DNA from: Synechocystis sp. PCC 7338
Lineage (GTDB): Bacteria > Cyanobacteriota > Cyanobacteriia > Cyanobacteriales > Microcystaceae
Assembly (NCBI RefSeq): GCF_018282115.1
Contig: NZ_CP054306.1
Coordinates: 2,713,488-2,777,487, forward strand
DNA: 64,000 bases
Direction of reading: 5' to 3'
Part shown: positions 48,133 through 58,515 of the stretch, piece after piece
How positions within the stretch are numbered: the first letter of the stretch is position 1
How the letters are laid out: each line of letters opens with the position of its first letter
Notes under the pieces: generated by a model
What the model was told of the DNA's origin: nothing
Database searches by the model: none
Seen by the model: only the letters and a program-made list of their open reading frames with translations
Translations under genes and position numbers: made by a program

Positions 48133-48780
48133 TTAATCTGAACCATCAAATCGGTGATTAATCTGTTGCCATTCCCGGAGTAGGGCCCGACATTGCAAAC
48201 AGTCCAAAATTTTTAGCAAATCGACTAGTTGTGAAGGGACATGGAACTCGGCTCCGATCGCCTTGGGGTTGGGGGAAAAATCTTCGTTGATCCTGATCCA
48301 ATAGCCATAGAGCTTTTGGCTGGAGAAAGAACTATTAACGGTCCAACCGCCGGGATTGAGGGGTACTATTTCAGTGATGGCATCAAGGGGGACATCCAGT
48401 TCCCGATTGAGAATTTCAGCCAAAGTTAGCTCCACCTTAGTTATGTCCGTGAGCCTTCCTCCGGGAAAATCCCAAGTAGATCGACCTATCCCCGGGCGAA
48501 AAATAGGATGGGGTAAAAGCAGGCGATCGCCCTGTTGGGGCAATACCACCAAAGAATCGGCCTTTTCCACTCGCCAATAATCTAATCTCCTGGCCTGGCC
48601 GTCCTGCCACCGCTCTCCCTTTAAGGTCAACCAGGGATTTTTAACCTCCGCAAAACATTCCAACAGAGTCCAAGCCAGACCGTCGGACTGATTTTCCTGG
48701 TCGGGTTCTGATCCAATCTGCAAAACTCGCCCATCGTTCCAAAGACGATCATAATTTTTGTCTATGGAGAGCATTGCCAA
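48133..48780 (-). CDS. NUDIX-like hydrolase with degenerate NUDIX box
   Basis: The 215-residue protein looks like an ADP-ribose-pyrophosphatase type NUDIX fold: DYWRVEKADSLVVLPQQGDR, then STWDFPGGRLTDITKVELTL and AEILNRELDVPL (residues about 100-132). The family box is G-x5-E-x7-REUXEE-x-G-U. Here the GG and RE-L are recognisable, but the spacing is short and the EE pair reads as EL, so metal binding may be lost. A second segment, LNPGGWTVNSSFSSQKLYGY, is as in ADP-ribose hydrolases. It stands alone upstream of the NDH-1MS operon, on the same strand. Confidence 0.7.
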   Translation of the reverse strand: MAMLSIDKNYDRLWNDGRVLQIGSEPDQENQSDGLAWTLLECFAEVKNPWLTLKGERWQDGQARRLDYWRVEKADSLVVLPQQGDRLLLPHPIFRPGIGRSTWDFPGGRLTDITKVELTLAEILNRELDVPLDAITEIVPLNPGGWTVNSSFSSQKLYGYWIRINEDFSPNPKAIGAEFHVPSQLVDLLKILDCLQCRALLREWQQINHRFDGSD

Positions 48781-48893
48781 AATCCTTTTCTTAACATTTC
48801 TTAAAAATAAAGCCGTTATAGCAACAATATTGATTAATTTCTATCTAATTTTTGGCGGCGCCCATTGCTATCAGTTGTAAATTGATGAAAATG

Positions 48894-48910
48894 CTGTAAA
48901 TTTTTGTAAC
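48894..48910 (-). promoter_or_regulatory. HLR1 site (RpaB binding) upstream of psaA
   Basis: Read on the minus strand the sequence is GTTACAAAAATTTACAG. HLR1 is two KTTACAWW repeats spaced by two bases; here GTTACAAA and TTTACAGC are spaced by AA, with only the last base of the second repeat deviating. The location fits the light-responsive regulation known for psaAB. Confidence 0.65.
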
Positions 48911-48932
48911 AAAGTTCAACTTTATCTTGACT

Positions 48933-48950
48933 TTTGTAAGTCTTTGCAAA
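48933..48950 (-). promoter_or_regulatory. Second HLR1-like direct repeat upstream of psaA
   Basis: The minus strand reads TTTGCAAAGACTTACAAA: two octamers, TTTGCAAA and CTTACAAA, spaced by GA. Each differs from KTTACAWW at one position (G for A in the first, C for G/T in the second). It lies 22 bases downstream of the better site, so RpaB could occupy both. Confidence 0.4.
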
Positions 48951-49189
48951 ATCCAGGAGCTAGAACTGGTCAGGGTTGAGGCAATTTTTAATTATTGTTA
49001 CGCAGGTCTTGCCTAGGGGGGGGGAGGCCGTATTATCTTCTAGTGATGTTTGCTGAAAACGCCTATCTGTGCAAGGTTTAACATCGTTATTATGAAGCGA
49101 AAACTTATTCCCTTTTTTACGCTTCCTCTATTACACTATTCTGCATAGGAAACCCTTAATAGTTCATTGTCGAGCGAGGAGAACCCTGC

Positions 49190-51445
49190 ATGACAATTAG
49201 TCCACCCGAAAGAGAGGCTAAGGCCAAAGTCTCGGTTGATAACAATCCGGTCCCAACTTCCTTCGAGAAGTGGGGCAAGCCGGGCCACTTCGACCGGACT
49301 TTAGCTAGAGGTCCCAAAACCACTACCTGGATTTGGAATCTCCATGCCAATGCCCATGATTTTGATAGTCAGACCAGCGATTTAGAAGATGTTTCGCGCA
49401 AAATCTTCAGTGCTCACTTTGGGCACCTCGCTGTGGTCTTTGTTTGGTTAAGTGGAATGTATTTCCACGGCGCGAAATTTTCCAATTACGAAGGTTGGTT
49501 AGCTGACCCCACCCACATTAAACCCAGTGCTCAAGTGGTTTGGCCCATTGTTGGTCAAGGCATTTTGAATGGAGATGTGGGCGGCGGCTTCCACGGTATT
49601 CAGATTACGTCCGGCCTGTTTTATCTCTGGCGGGCCTCCGGTTTCACCGACAGCTATCAGCTTTACTGCACCGCCATTGGTGGTTTGGTTATGGCTGCCC
49701 TAATGCTGTTCGCTGGCTGGTTCCACTACCACGTCAAAGCTCCCAAATTGGAATGGTTCCAAAATGTGGAGTCGATGATGAACCATCATTTGGCTGGTTT
49801 GTTGGGTTTAGGCTCCCTAGCATGGGCCGGTCACCAGATCCACGTTTCCATGCCCATTAATAAACTTTTGGATGCTGGGGTTGCTCCTAAGGACATTCCC
49901 CTCCCCCACGAGTTTATTTTAGAGCCGAGCAAAATGGCGGAACTTTACCCCAGCTTTGCCCAGGGCTTGGCGCCGTTCTTTACCCTCAACTGGGGAGTCT
50001 ACGCTGACTTCCTGACCTTTAAAGGGGGATTGAACCCAGTTACCGGTGGACTCTGGCTGTCTGATTCTGCCCACCACCACTTGGCGATCGCCGTCCTGTT
50101 CATCATTGCCGGTCACATGTACCGCACGAACTGGGGCATCGGTCACAGTATGAAGGAGATCCTCGAAGCCCACAAGGGCCCCTTCACCGGGGAAGGTCAC
50201 AAAGGACTTTATGAAATCCTGACCACTTCTTGGCACGCTCAATTGGCCATTAACCTCGCCCTGTTAGGTTCTTTGACGATCATCGTTGCACAACACATGT
50301 ATGCGATGCCTCCCTATCCCTACCAGGCGATCGATTACGCTACGCAGCTATCCCTATTCACCCACCACATGTGGATTGGCGGCTTCCTCATTGTAGGGGC
50401 CGGTGCCCATGGCGCCATCTTCATGGTGCGTGATTATGATCCCGCCAAAAACGTTAATAACTTGCTGGATCGGATGCTGCGCCACCGTGACGCCATCATT
50501 TCCCATCTCAACTGGGTATGTATTTTCCTCGGCTTCCATAGCTTTGGTCTTTACATCCACAACGACACCATGCGGGCTTTAGGCCGTCCCCAGGACATGT
50601 TTTCCGACACGGCCATTCAACTGCAACCTATCTTTGCCCAATGGGTACAGCACCTGCACACCTTGGCCCCCGGAGCCACTGCTCCCAATGCCTTGGCCAC
50701 TGCCAGCTATGCCTTTGGTGGAGAAACCGTTGCCGTTGCCGGTAAAGTCGCCATGATGCCCATCACCCTGGGTACGGCGGACTTCATGGTTCACCACATC
50801 CACGCTTTCACCATCCACGTAACGGCCCTGATCCTCCTCAAAGGGGTTCTGTATGCCCGTAGTTCTCGCCTTGTTCCCGATAAAGCGAATCTCGGCTTCC
50901 GTTTCCCCTGTGATGGCCCCGGTCGCGGCGGTACCTGCCAAGTGTCTGGTTGGGACCACGTTTTCCTCGGTCTGTTCTGGATGTACAACTCCCTTTCCAT
51001 CGTCATCTTCCACTTCAGTTGGAAAATGCAGTCCGATGTTTGGGGTACTGTTTCCCCTGATGGCGGTGTCACCCATGTGACCCTGGGTAACTTTGCCCAA
51101 AGTGCCATCACTATCAATGGCTGGTTGCGGGACTTCCTCTGGGCCCAAGCCGCCAACGTAATCAACTCCTATGGTTCTGCCCTGTCGGCCTATGGCATTA
51201 TGTTCCTCGCCGGACACTTTGTCTTCGCCTTCAGCCTTATGTTCCTGTTCAGTGGACGGGGATATTGGCAAGAGTTGATCGAGTCTATTGTCTGGGCTCA
51301 CAACAAACTGAATGTGGCTCCTGCCATTCAACCCCGCGCTTTGAGCATTATTCAAGGTCGTGCGGTCGGTGTAGCGCATTATCTCCTCGGAGGTATTGTT
51401 ACCACCTGGGCGTTCTTCCTCGCCCGCAGTCTTTCCATTGGCTAG
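49190..51445 (+). CDS. psaA: Photosystem I P700 apoprotein A1
   Basis: PsaA forms half of the PSI reaction-centre heterodimer that binds P700, A0, A1 and, with PsaB, the FX cluster. The 751-residue protein has the FX ligand segment [12 protein letters not shown] near residue 575, with both Cys, and many His pairs for chlorophyll ([40 protein letters not shown]). The C-terminus ends [20 protein letters not shown]. The length is normal. psaB follows after 245 bases as part of the same operon. Confidence 0.99.
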   Translation: MTISPPEREAKAKVSVDNNPVPTSFEKWGKPGHFDRTLARGPKTTTWIWNLHANAHDFDSQTSDLEDVSRKIFSAHFGHLAVVFVWLSGMYFHGAKFSNYEGWLADPTHIKPSAQVVWPIVGQGILNGDVGGGFHGIQITSGLFYLWRASGFTDSYQLYCTAIGGLVMAALMLFAGWFHYHVKAPKLEWFQNVESMMNHHLAGLLGLGSLAWAGHQIHVSMPINKLLDAGVAPKDIPLPHEFILEPSKMAELYPSFAQGLAPFFTLNWGVYADFLTFKGGLNPVTGGLWLSDSAHHHLAIAVLFIIAGHMYRTNWGIGHSMKEILEAHKGPFTGEGHKGLYEILTTSWHAQLAINLALLGSLTIIVAQHMYAMPPYPYQAIDYATQLSLFTHHMWIGGFLIVGAGAHGAIFMVRDYDPAKNVNNLLDRMLRHRDAIISHLNWVCIFLGFHSFGLYIHNDTMRALGRPQDMFSDTAIQLQPIFAQWVQHLHTLAPGATAPNALATASYAFGGETVAVAGKVAMMPITLGTADFMVHHIHAFTIHVTALILLKGVLYARSSRLVPDKANLGFRFPCDGPGRGGTCQVSGWDHVFLGLFWMYNSLSIVIFHFSWKMQSDVWGTVSPDGGVTHVTLGNFAQSAITINGWLRDFLWAQAANVINSYGSALSAYGIMFLAGHFVFAFSLMFLFSGRGYWQELIESIVWAHNKLNVAPAIQPRALSIIQGRAVGVAHYLLGGIVTTWAFFLARSLSIG

Positions 51446-51690
51446 ACTTTGAGCTGAAGTTGGGTTTTCCGGGATAAACCAGGGGGATTGGCTGAGGTTT
51501 TTACCATTCCTAATCCTCCCCCTGCCCTTCACCCTCCCCAGCCTTTAATAGAAGCGGTTTTAATTTCGCTTTTACCCTATATTCACCCCTATAACCCCTT
51601 GTTATAGTGGCTTTAACAATCCGGAAATGAGCAGCGCTTCTGCATTAGCCTCATTTTGCTTGCTTAACGAGGAGAATTTCCGAAAAAGCT

Positions 51691-53886
51691 ATGGCAACTA
51701 AATTTCCTAAATTTAGCCAGGATCTCGCCCAAGACCCGACTACACGGCGTATTTGGTACGGGATTGCTACGGCCCACGACTTTGAAACCCACGATGGGAT
51801 GACTGAGGAGAATCTTTACCAAAAGATTTTTGCCTCCCACTTTGGTCACATCGCCATCATTTTCCTGTGGACGTCTGGCACCCTTTTCCACGTTGCGTGG
51901 CAAGGTAACTTTGAACAATGGATTAAAGATCCTTTAAATATTCGCCCGATCGCCCATGCGATTTGGGATCCCCACTTTGGCGAGGGGGCTGTCAATGCCT
52001 TCACCCAAGCTGGGGCTTCTAACCCGGTTAACATTGCTTATTCCGGGGTTTACCACTGGTTCTACACCATTGGTATGACCACCAACCAAGAGCTCTACTC
52101 TGGTGCGGTCTTCCTATTAGTGTTAGCTTCCCTGTTTTTGTTTGCAGGCTGGTTACACCTCCAACCGAAGTTCCGTCCTAGCTTAGCTTGGTTTAAAAAT
52201 GCCGAGTCCCGCTTAAATCACCACTTGGCTGGTTTGTTCGGGGTTAGCTCCTTGGCTTGGGCTGGTCACTTAGTCCACGTCGCGATTCCCGAAGCCCGGG
52301 GTCAACACGTTGGTTGGGATAATTTCCTGTCCACCCCTCCCCACCCCGCCGGCTTGATGCCTTTCTTCACCGGCAACTGGGGGGTGTATGCGGCTAATCC
52401 CGACACCGCTGGTCACATCTTTGGTACTTCTGAAGGTGCTGGTACTGCCATTTTGACTTTCCTCGGTGGTTTTCACCCCCAAACGGAAGCTCTTTGGCTA
52501 ACGGACATTGCCCACCACCATTTGGCGATCGCCGTGATCTTCATCATTGCTGGTCACATGTATCGCACCAACTGGGGCATTGGCCACAGCATCAAAGAAA
52601 TTCTTAACGCCCATAAAGGTCCCCTAACCGGCGCAGGCCATACCAACCTGTACGACACCATCAATAACTCCCTCCACTTCCAACTCGGCTTAGCGTTGGC
52701 AAGCTTAGGGGTTATTACTTCCTTGGTGGCGCAGCACATGTACTCCCTGCCCTCCTACGCCTTTATCGCCCAGGACCACACCACCCAAGCGGCCCTCTAC
52801 ACCCATCACCAGTACATTGCTGGATTCCTGATGGTTGGTGCTTTTGCCCACGGTGCCATCTTCTTCGTCCGGGATTACGATCCTGTGGCCAATAAAGATA
52901 ATGTGCTGGCCCGCATGCTCGAACACAAAGAAGCATTGATTTCTCACCTCAGTTGGGTGTCTCTCTTCTTGGGCTTCCACACCCTTGGTCTTTATGTCCA
53001 TAACGACGTGGTGGTCGCCTTCGGTACCCCCGAAAAACAAATTCTGATCGAGCCTGTTTTTGCCCAATGGATTCAAGCAACTTCCGGTAAAGCTCTCTAT
53101 GGCTTTGACGTATTGCTTTCTAATCCTGACAGTATTGCTTCCACCACTGGAGCCGCTTGGTTACCCGGTTGGTTGGATGCTATCAACAGTGGCACCAACT
53201 CTCTGTTCTTGACCATTGGTCCTGGGGACTTCTTGGTTCACCATGCCATCGCCCTAGGGTTGCACACCACTGCCCTGATCTTGATCAAAGGTGCTTTGGA
53301 TGCCCGTGGTTCCAAGTTAATGCCGGACAAAAAAGACTTCGGCTACTCCTTCCCCTGTGACGGCCCCGGCCGTGGCGGTACCTGCGACATCTCTGCTTGG
53401 GATTCCTTCTACCTAGCCATGTTCTGGATGCTGAATACCCTGGGTTGGTTGACCTTCTACTGGCACTGGAAACACCTCGGTGTTTGGACCGGTAACGTTG
53501 CTCAGTTCAACGAAAACTCTACCTACCTAATGGGTTGGTTCCGGGATTACCTCTGGGCAAACTCTGCTCAGTTGATCAATGGCTACAATCCCTACGGTGT
53601 CAATAATCTGTCGGTTTGGGCTTGGATGTTTCTCTTCGGACACCTGGTCTGGGCCACTGGCTTTATGTTCCTGATCTCTTGGCGGGGTTACTGGCAAGAG
53701 TTGATTGAAACCATCGTTTGGGCCCACGAGCGCACTCCTTTGGCGAACTTGGTTCGTTGGAAAGATAAGCCCGTTGCGTTGTCCATCGTTCAAGCCCGTT
53801 TGGTTGGCTTAGCCCACTTCACCGTTGGTTATGTCCTCACCTATGCGGCATTCCTAATTGCTTCCACAGCAGGCAAGTTCGGTTAA
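51691..53886 (+). CDS. psaB: Photosystem I P700 apoprotein A2
   Basis: PsaB pairs with PsaA. The 731-residue protein carries its FX ligands in [12 protein letters not shown] near residue 556, and shares [20 protein letters not shown] and other antenna segments with PsaA. It begins [20 protein letters not shown] and ends [17 protein letters not shown], both typical. GAGGAGA lies about 15 bases before the ATG, a little far for a Shine-Dalgarno. A hairpin after the stop ends the operon. Confidence 0.99.
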   Translation: MATKFPKFSQDLAQDPTTRRIWYGIATAHDFETHDGMTEENLYQKIFASHFGHIAIIFLWTSGTLFHVAWQGNFEQWIKDPLNIRPIAHAIWDPHFGEGAVNAFTQAGASNPVNIAYSGVYHWFYTIGMTTNQELYSGAVFLLVLASLFLFAGWLHLQPKFRPSLAWFKNAESRLNHHLAGLFGVSSLAWAGHLVHVAIPEARGQHVGWDNFLSTPPHPAGLMPFFTGNWGVYAANPDTAGHIFGTSEGAGTAILTFLGGFHPQTEALWLTDIAHHHLAIAVIFIIAGHMYRTNWGIGHSIKEILNAHKGPLTGAGHTNLYDTINNSLHFQLGLALASLGVITSLVAQHMYSLPSYAFIAQDHTTQAALYTHHQYIAGFLMVGAFAHGAIFFVRDYDPVANKDNVLARMLEHKEALISHLSWVSLFLGFHTLGLYVHNDVVVAFGTPEKQILIEPVFAQWIQATSGKALYGFDVLLSNPDSIASTTGAAWLPGWLDAINSGTNSLFLTIGPGDFLVHHAIALGLHTTALILIKGALDARGSKLMPDKKDFGYSFPCDGPGRGGTCDISAWDSFYLAMFWMLNTLGWLTFYWHWKHLGVWTGNVAQFNENSTYLMGWFRDYLWANSAQLINGYNPYGVNNLSVWAWMFLFGHLVWATGFMFLISWRGYWQELIETIVWAHERTPLANLVRWKDKPVALSIVQARLVGLAHFTVGYVLTYAAFLIASTAGKFG

Positions 53887-53916
53887 CGAAAATCCTCTGT
53901 TAGGTAATTAAGTAAG

Positions 53917-53946
53917 TCCCCTACCCTCGTTGGTGGGGGATTTGCT
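53917..53946 (+). terminator. Terminator hairpin after psaB
   Basis: TCCCCTACC (53917-53925) pairs with GGTGGGGGA (53932-53940), nine pairs with one G-T wobble, over a six-base loop. The T-tract is short (TTT GC TTT). It starts 31 bases after the psaB stop. Confidence 0.65.
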
Positions 53947-54493
53947 TTGGGGATTAAAAATTGCCACGAAAATCTGGCGATCGCCTAGGAAGATCGCCTG
54001 AACTAATTGGATTTGCTCAATGCCACTGTCCATGAAATCCGCTACTGTATGTTTAGCCAACTTGCCCCGTCCATCCCGTGTGAAAAAAACACAAATCGTT
54101 CATCTGACCTTCGTAAGACAAAATGCAGTGATTCTTCATACGTGGCATTGCGCCTTCAATCTATTTTCAGTCGAACTTTGAACTTTAAATAATTGGGATT
54201 ATTTTGATAAAATTGAAGAAATATCCATTAGAGCTTGTTCAAAAACAAATTGTCGAGATTTTACTCCCATTCTCTCCAAAATTCTTTCAAGACCAACAGG
54301 AAAGCAGAAGAGTTTGTCTTGAGTTGACTAGTGTCTCAAAAACTTTGCAGGCGGTGAGCAAAGGTAGCCCTTAGTTAAGATTTTATAATTCTTTTTAAAT
54401 ATTTTTGGCGGACACTTTATCACCTGAGGATCTACTGGTAATAGACTTTTTCCCGACAATCATCCAAATTTTAATAAGCCGGACTGGTTGGAT
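53947..54493. other. Non-coding, AT-rich gap with decayed sequence
   Basis: No intact gene is visible in these 547 bases. One HIP1 site lies near its left end; beyond about 54000 there is none until past 56000. A minor open frame from about 54204 to 54374 reads KKYPLELVQKQIVEILLPFS and onward; I cannot assign it. The stretch GAGCTTGTTCAAAAACAA near 54231 resembles the ends of the MITE-like element at 25014-25139. It looks like remnant mobile or gene-decay DNA. Confidence 0.5.
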
Positions 54494-55347
54494 ATGAGTA
54501 TAAGAAGAAAAGTGTTGATGTTTTTGTCTTTGCTGTTTGTAACAGCCATTGGCAATGGCGCTTTAAGTTTTCAAATAGAAAAATATGGTGAAAAAAAACT
54601 ATAATGAGTCAATCATACGAATCAAGTTTTAGGTGAAATAAGTAACTTTTTGGGTAGCATAGATAACGCTGAAGCTAATCAACGAAATTATTTGCTTACC
54701 AAAAGGCCATTTTATTTGATGCATTATCAGATTAGCGTAGAAAAAATTGGATATCATTTCAACCAATTGAAAATTTTGACTATAGACAATCATATTCAGC
54801 AACAACGTTTAGACGCCGTCAAAAAATATCTTGAAATTAATCTCAATGAGTTATCAAAAACAACTCGTTTAAATCAGGAGAATAATTATATCAAAGCCCT
54901 TGAAATTATTAATCAAGGCGAAGGTAGGAAGTCAATGGAAGAAATCAAATGAATTCAAAAATATTAACCGATACCCTTGGCCATGATGCAAGAGATATGG
55001 TGGTAAAGGAGACGGCTAATCGTCTTCAACAAGCTGTTCGCTCCGATGATGCTCTATTCCGTATCGGCGGAGATGAATTTATTTTGATAATACAAAATCT
55101 TGAGAATAGCTTAAAGGTTGAGGATATTATCTTTAATATCTTAAAGATTTTTAAAAGACCTGTAATAATTCAGGGCCAATCAATTGAAATTTTGCTCAGC
55201 AATGGCATTGCCATTGCACCTGATGATTCAGAAAAAGATGACGAAATTTTAAAATTTTCTGATATTGCAATGTATGAAGCTAAGCAGGATGAAAATACTG
55301 AGTTTAAATTTTTTGATCGAAGTATGCTGAAGCGTTGGAGTGATTAG
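54494..55347 (+). pseudogene. Decayed CHASE3-GGDEF sensor (diguanylate cyclase) gene
   Basis: From ATG at 54494 (MSIRRKVLMFLSLLFVTAIG, a signal anchor), the frame meets TAA and TGA in tandem at 54602-54607. The same frame continues as a CHASE3 domain: VNHTNQVLGEISNFLGSIDN, AEANQRNYLLTKRPFYLMHY. It stops at 54952, where an overlapping frame (ATGA, 54949) begins. That second frame has the last two-thirds of a GGDEF domain: DTLGHDARDMVVKETANRLQ, FRIGGDEFILIIQNL and AIAPDDSEKDDEILKFSDIA. The first part of the GGDEF fold, including the metal-binding Asp and the LPNR region, is missing. At least two stops, one frame break and one deletion make it a clear pseudogene. Confidence 0.85.
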
Positions 55348-55608
55348 TGAGCAACCTATTGTAAATAAAAGGATGGAACGCTGTTATTTGCTATTATTCA
55401 ATGTCATTCACAAATACCATTCCATTTACTCCGCCCTTGATTTTGTTAGCTCCATCACTAAGCTTGACATCCACGATCATACGTCACTAGAAATACTGGA
55501 TGCTGTAGGTATAACCTTTTGAATCAATTATAAAATCAATTAGTAAGTCAATCGGAATCATATTTGTTTCCAGGGATAGGTAGTCTGTTTGTGAGAGGAG
55601 AATCAGCT
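55348..55608. other. Gap before manR with a possible gene fragment
   Basis: A 60-codon frame ending at 55522 reads ERCYLLLFNVIHKYHSIYSA and LDFVSSITKL. This could be a fragment of an insertion-sequence transposase C-terminus, but I cannot confirm it. The remainder is AT-rich and presumably holds the manR promoter; GAGAGGAG lies 7 bases before the manR ATG. Confidence 0.35.
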
Positions 55609-56307
55609 ATGGCCAATATTCTTTTAGTGGACGACGAAAATGCTTTAACGGAACCCTTGAGCAAAGCATTAGGGCATCAGGGTTATCACACTGACGTCGC
55701 CGACCAAGGACAAATGGGTTTAGCCATGGCGGTCGGCGGTCAATATGACTTGTTAATCCTTGACTGGATGTTGCCCCAGGTATCGGGGTTGGAAATTTGT
55801 CGTCAGATTAGGGCTCTAGGAAGATCAACGCCGGTTTTATTTCTCACCGCCAAAGATACCCTAGATGACCGAGTGGCGGGCCTAGATGCCGGGGGAGATG
55901 ACTATTTAATTAAACCCTTTGAATTACGGGAACTTTTAGCCAGGGTGCGAGCCCTATTGCGACGGCAAGGCCAAGGGGAAATCCCCCCAGAAACCCCAGG
56001 TAAAAGTAATATGCTTAGTGTCAACAATGTCAGCCTAGATGTGGCTAATCAGGCGGCTTATTGCCAAGGTCAGCGCATTGCCCTGTCGGAAAAGGAAGTG
56101 GCCCTGCTGAGTCTGTTCCTTCAGGCTCCGGGACAAATTTTGAGCCACGAGGAAATTTACGCCCGCCTCTGGCCGGGGGAATCGCCTCCCAGTAGCAACG
56201 TTTTGGCGGCCCTAGTGCGATTGCTACGACGCAAAATTGAACAGCCCAATGCCCCCCGCCTGATTAATTCCGTTTACGGCAAGGGTTATTGCTTCGAAGC
56301 ATATTAA
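55609..56307 (+). CDS. manR: OmpR-family response regulator, probably ManR
   Basis: From ATG at 55609 the 232-residue protein has a receiver domain (LLVDDE acid pair near residues 8-9, phosphoacceptor Asp52 in [13 protein letters not shown], Lys in [10 protein letters not shown] near residue 102) and an OmpR winged helix with [20 protein letters not shown] and [20 protein letters not shown], ending [15 protein letters not shown] recall slr1837 of PCC 6803, located between psaAB and pdhB, as ManR, which represses the manganese transporter mntCAB. The sensor kinase ManS is encoded elsewhere. Its stop overlaps the stop of pdhB. Confidence 0.85.
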   Translation: MANILLVDDENALTEPLSKALGHQGYHTDVADQGQMGLAMAVGGQYDLLILDWMLPQVSGLEICRQIRALGRSTPVLFLTAKDTLDDRVAGLDAGGDDYLIKPFELRELLARVRALLRRQGQGEIPPETPGKSNMLSVNNVSLDVANQAAYCQGQRIALSEKEVALLSLFLQAPGQILSHEEIYARLWPGESPPSSNVLAALVRLLRRKIEQPNAPRLINSVYGKGYCFEAY

Positions 56308-57278
56308 CCGACGATCGCCTTGACCGCGTCGACAATTTGGGGTGGTTGGACAATGGTCAGCCGTTCCAACATGCCGTTATAGGGGGTGGGAATATCCTGG
56401 GAAGAAAGGCGCACTACCGGAGCGTCTAACTCATCGAAGAGATGGTCATTAATGAGGGCAATCAGTTCTGCCCCAATGCCGCCAGTCTTCATACATTCTT
56501 CGACAATGATCACCCGATGGGTTTTCTTCACCGAAGCGCTAATGGTTTCCATGTCAAAGGGCTTGAGGGAAATCAAGTCGATCACTTCCGGGTCGTAGCC
56601 TTCTTTTTCCAGGGTTTTGAGCGCTTGCAAGCAATGGTGACGCATGCGGGAATAGGTCAAAATGGTCACGTCTTTGCCAGGGCGCACCACTTCCGCTTTG
56701 TCTAGGGGCACAATGTATTCGTAGTCGGGGAGATTTTCCTTCAGGTTGTAGAGCAGTACGTGCTCAAAAAATAACACCGGATTATTGTCTCGAATGGCCG
56801 CTTTGAGCAAACCCTTGGCGTTGTAGGGGGTGGAGCAAGCCACAATTTTTAACCCCGGCACCGCATGGAAATAGGCCTCCAACCGTTGGGAATGTTCTGC
56901 CCCCAATTGCCGACCGACGCCCCCAGGACCACGGATAACCATGGGAATTTGGTAATTGCCACCGGATGTATAGCGCAACATCCCCGCATTATTGGCAATT
57001 TGGTTAAACGCCAATAGGAGAAAACCCATATTCATGCCTTCAATGACTGGGCGCAATCCTGTCATGGCCGCCCCCACCGCCATGCCGGTAAAACTGTTTT
57101 CGGCGATCGGGGTATCCAGCACCCGCATTTCGCCATACTTCTCGTACAAATCCTTGGTTACTTTGTAAGAACCGCCATAGAGTCCCACATCTTCTCCCAG
57201 CACAAGGACGTTGATATCCCGTCCCATTTCTTCGTCAAGGGCTTGGCGTAGGGCGGCAAACAGTAGGGTCTCAGCCAT
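56304..57278 (-). CDS. pdhB: Pyruvate dehydrogenase E1 component, beta subunit
   Basis: PdhB with PdhA forms the thiamine-diphosphate-dependent E1 that decarboxylates pyruvate. The 324-residue protein shows [60 protein letters not shown] and [20 protein letters not shown]. The C-domain has [15 protein letters not shown] and [20 protein letters not shown]. It ends convergently with manR, the two frames overlapping by 4 bases (TTAA). pdhA is not nearby. Confidence 0.96.
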   Translation of the reverse strand: MAETLLFAALRQALDEEMGRDINVLVLGEDVGLYGGSYKVTKDLYEKYGEMRVLDTPIAENSFTGMAVGAAMTGLRPVIEGMNMGFLLLAFNQIANNAGMLRYTSGGNYQIPMVIRGPGGVGRQLGAEHSQRLEAYFHAVPGLKIVACSTPYNAKGLLKAAIRDNNPVLFFEHVLLYNLKENLPDYEYIVPLDKAEVVRPGKDVTILTYSRMRHHCLQALKTLEKEGYDPEVIDLISLKPFDMETISASVKKTHRVIIVEECMKTGGIGAELIALINDHLFDELDAPVVRLSSQDIPTPYNGMLERLTIVQPPQIVDAVKAIVG

Positions 57279-57656
57279 GATTTCTGGGGGAAAACTTAGT
57301 TTTTAATAACAATTTAGACCGTCGCCGCATCTCTCCCTGTTGGTCCGGTATAGGCAAACCAAGCAAGGGCGATCGGGGCACAACAATCTAGTATTTTGAC
57401 ATACTGACTGGCCTCCATAGCGGGGATTTTGGTCAAGGGGCAAGGTAGAGGTCGATTAGGACACCAATCCGAAAGCTGTTCTTGGTCACCTGGGCCTGCT
57501 CAAGTAACCAATTCCCCTCCTTGAAAAGCACTGGCACCTTGCGTGTTGATTTGCCTGTGCCACGTTTTTGATAGGATGAAAGGCTAGCTGAGTTCTAATC
57601 TTTGCTTGCCTAGTCCGATTGATTGTTCCCATCCGTTCCCCCCAGAGGAATTTCCC
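57279..57656. other. Divergent gap between pdhB and ccmK3
   Basis: No gene is apparent in these 378 bases. It must contain the promoters of pdhB (minus) and of ccmK3 (plus). The ccmK3 ATG at 57657 has GAGGAATTT just upstream. I found no clear paired -35/-10 boxes or operator symmetry. Confidence 0.5.
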
Positions 57657-57968
57657 ATGCCCCAGGCCGTTGGCGTTATACAAACCCTTGGCTTTCCCTC
57701 CGTTTTAGCTGCCGCCGATGCCATGCTCAAGGGGGGTAGGGTGACCCTGGTGTACTATGACTTGGCAGAACGGGGAAACTTTGTTGTCGCAATACGGGGT
57801 CCAGTGTCGGAGGTTAATCTCTCGATGAAGATGGGTCTAGCCGCAGTCAATGAATCAGTTATGGGGGGAGAAATTGTCAGCCACTACATCGTCCCCAATC
57901 CTCCCGAAAATGTCCTAGCGGTTCTGCCGGTGGAATACACAGAAAAAGTAGCTCGCTTCCGCACCTAA
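57657..57968 (+). CDS. ccmK3: Carboxysome shell protein CcmK3
   Basis: This 103-residue bacterial microcompartment (BMC-H) protein starts at ATG 57657: MPQAVGVIQTLGFPSVLAAA, then DAMLKGGRVTLVYYDLAERG and NFVVAIRGPVSEVNLSMKMG. The usual CcmK pore-loop KIGS is replaced by a longer loop (LAERGN), which is why CcmK3 is held to form mixed hexamers with CcmK4 rather than to assemble alone. The frame extends upstream to 57606 but adds a non-family leader. It is 154 bases before ccmK4. Confidence 0.93.
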   Translation: MPQAVGVIQTLGFPSVLAAADAMLKGGRVTLVYYDLAERGNFVVAIRGPVSEVNLSMKMGLAAVNESVMGGEIVSHYIVPNPPENVLAVLPVEYTEKVARFRT

Positions 57969-58122
57969 CGGAGACTTTGCCGCCGTCGTAGTCCGATGTA
58001 CACCACTTAGCCTATAGTTGACCATGGGATTCTCGCTGATTCCCACCCCGACTAGTCGTTAAGTCGAGAGTTTTGATTCGATCTGTCCTTTAGTTTTTGC
58101 CGCCACTGTCAAGGAGAAAAAT

Positions 58123-58461
58123 ATGTCCGCCCAATCCGCCGTCGGTTCCATTGAAACCATTGGTTTTCCCGGTATTCTTGCCGCTGCTGATGCCATGGTT
58201 AAGGCCGGTAGGATTACCATTGTGGGCTACATTCGGGCAGGGAGTGCTCGGTTCACCCTTAATATTCGTGGAGATGTACAAGAGGTGAAAACTGCGATGG
58301 CGGCGGGTATTGATGCCATTAACCGCACGGAAGGGGCAGATGTGAAAACCTGGGTAATTATTCCCCGACCCCACGAAAACGTAGTAGCGGTTCTGCCCAT
58401 TGATTTTAGTCCTGAGGTGGAGCCTTTCCGAGAAGCTGCCGAAGGTCTGAATCGTCGTTGA
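58123..58461 (+). CDS. ccmK4: Carboxysome shell protein CcmK4
   Basis: This 112-residue BMC-H protein begins MSAQSAVGSIETIGFPGILA, then AADAMVKAGRITIVGYIRAG and SARFTLNIRGDVQEVKTAMA. A C-terminal helix follows PENVVAVLP-like sequence (HENVVAVLPIDFSPEVEPF). It pairs with ccmK3 in a satellite locus separate from the main ccmK2K1LMN cluster, as in PCC 6803 (slr1838-slr1839). CcmK4 modifies shell permeability under changing CO2. Confidence 0.95.
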   Translation: MSAQSAVGSIETIGFPGILAAADAMVKAGRITIVGYIRAGSARFTLNIRGDVQEVKTAMAAGIDAINRTEGADVKTWVIIPRPHENVVAVLPIDFSPEVEPFREAAEGLNRR

Positions 58462-58515
58462 TTTTTTCGTGAAAGTGCAACAATTGTGGATGGGGGCGGG
58501 CTGTAAGATGCTTCG

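Larger units (their letters stand above)
48781..49189 (+). promoter_or_regulatory. psaA-psaB promoter and leader region
   Basis: These 409 bases hold no gene. Two RpaB-type sites lie about 280-296 and 240-257 bases before the psaA ATG. The psaAB operon of PCC 6803 is known to have two promoters with long leaders and to be shut down in high light when RpaB leaves its HLR1 site; the geometry here agrees. The region between 49011 and 49030 carries a run of nine or more G. The psaA start is preceded by GAGGAGA. Confidence 0.7.

Noticed and set aside
50579-51532. 317-codon open frame antisense to psaA
   Set aside because: Shadow of the strongly biased psaA sequence. Its composition (Gly, Glu, His rich) is that of an artefact and it extends into the psaA-psaB gap without a plausible start.
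54007-54192. 61-codon frame after psaB
   Set aside because: No likeness to any family and it lies in a decayed, AT-rich stretch with stops in the surroundings.
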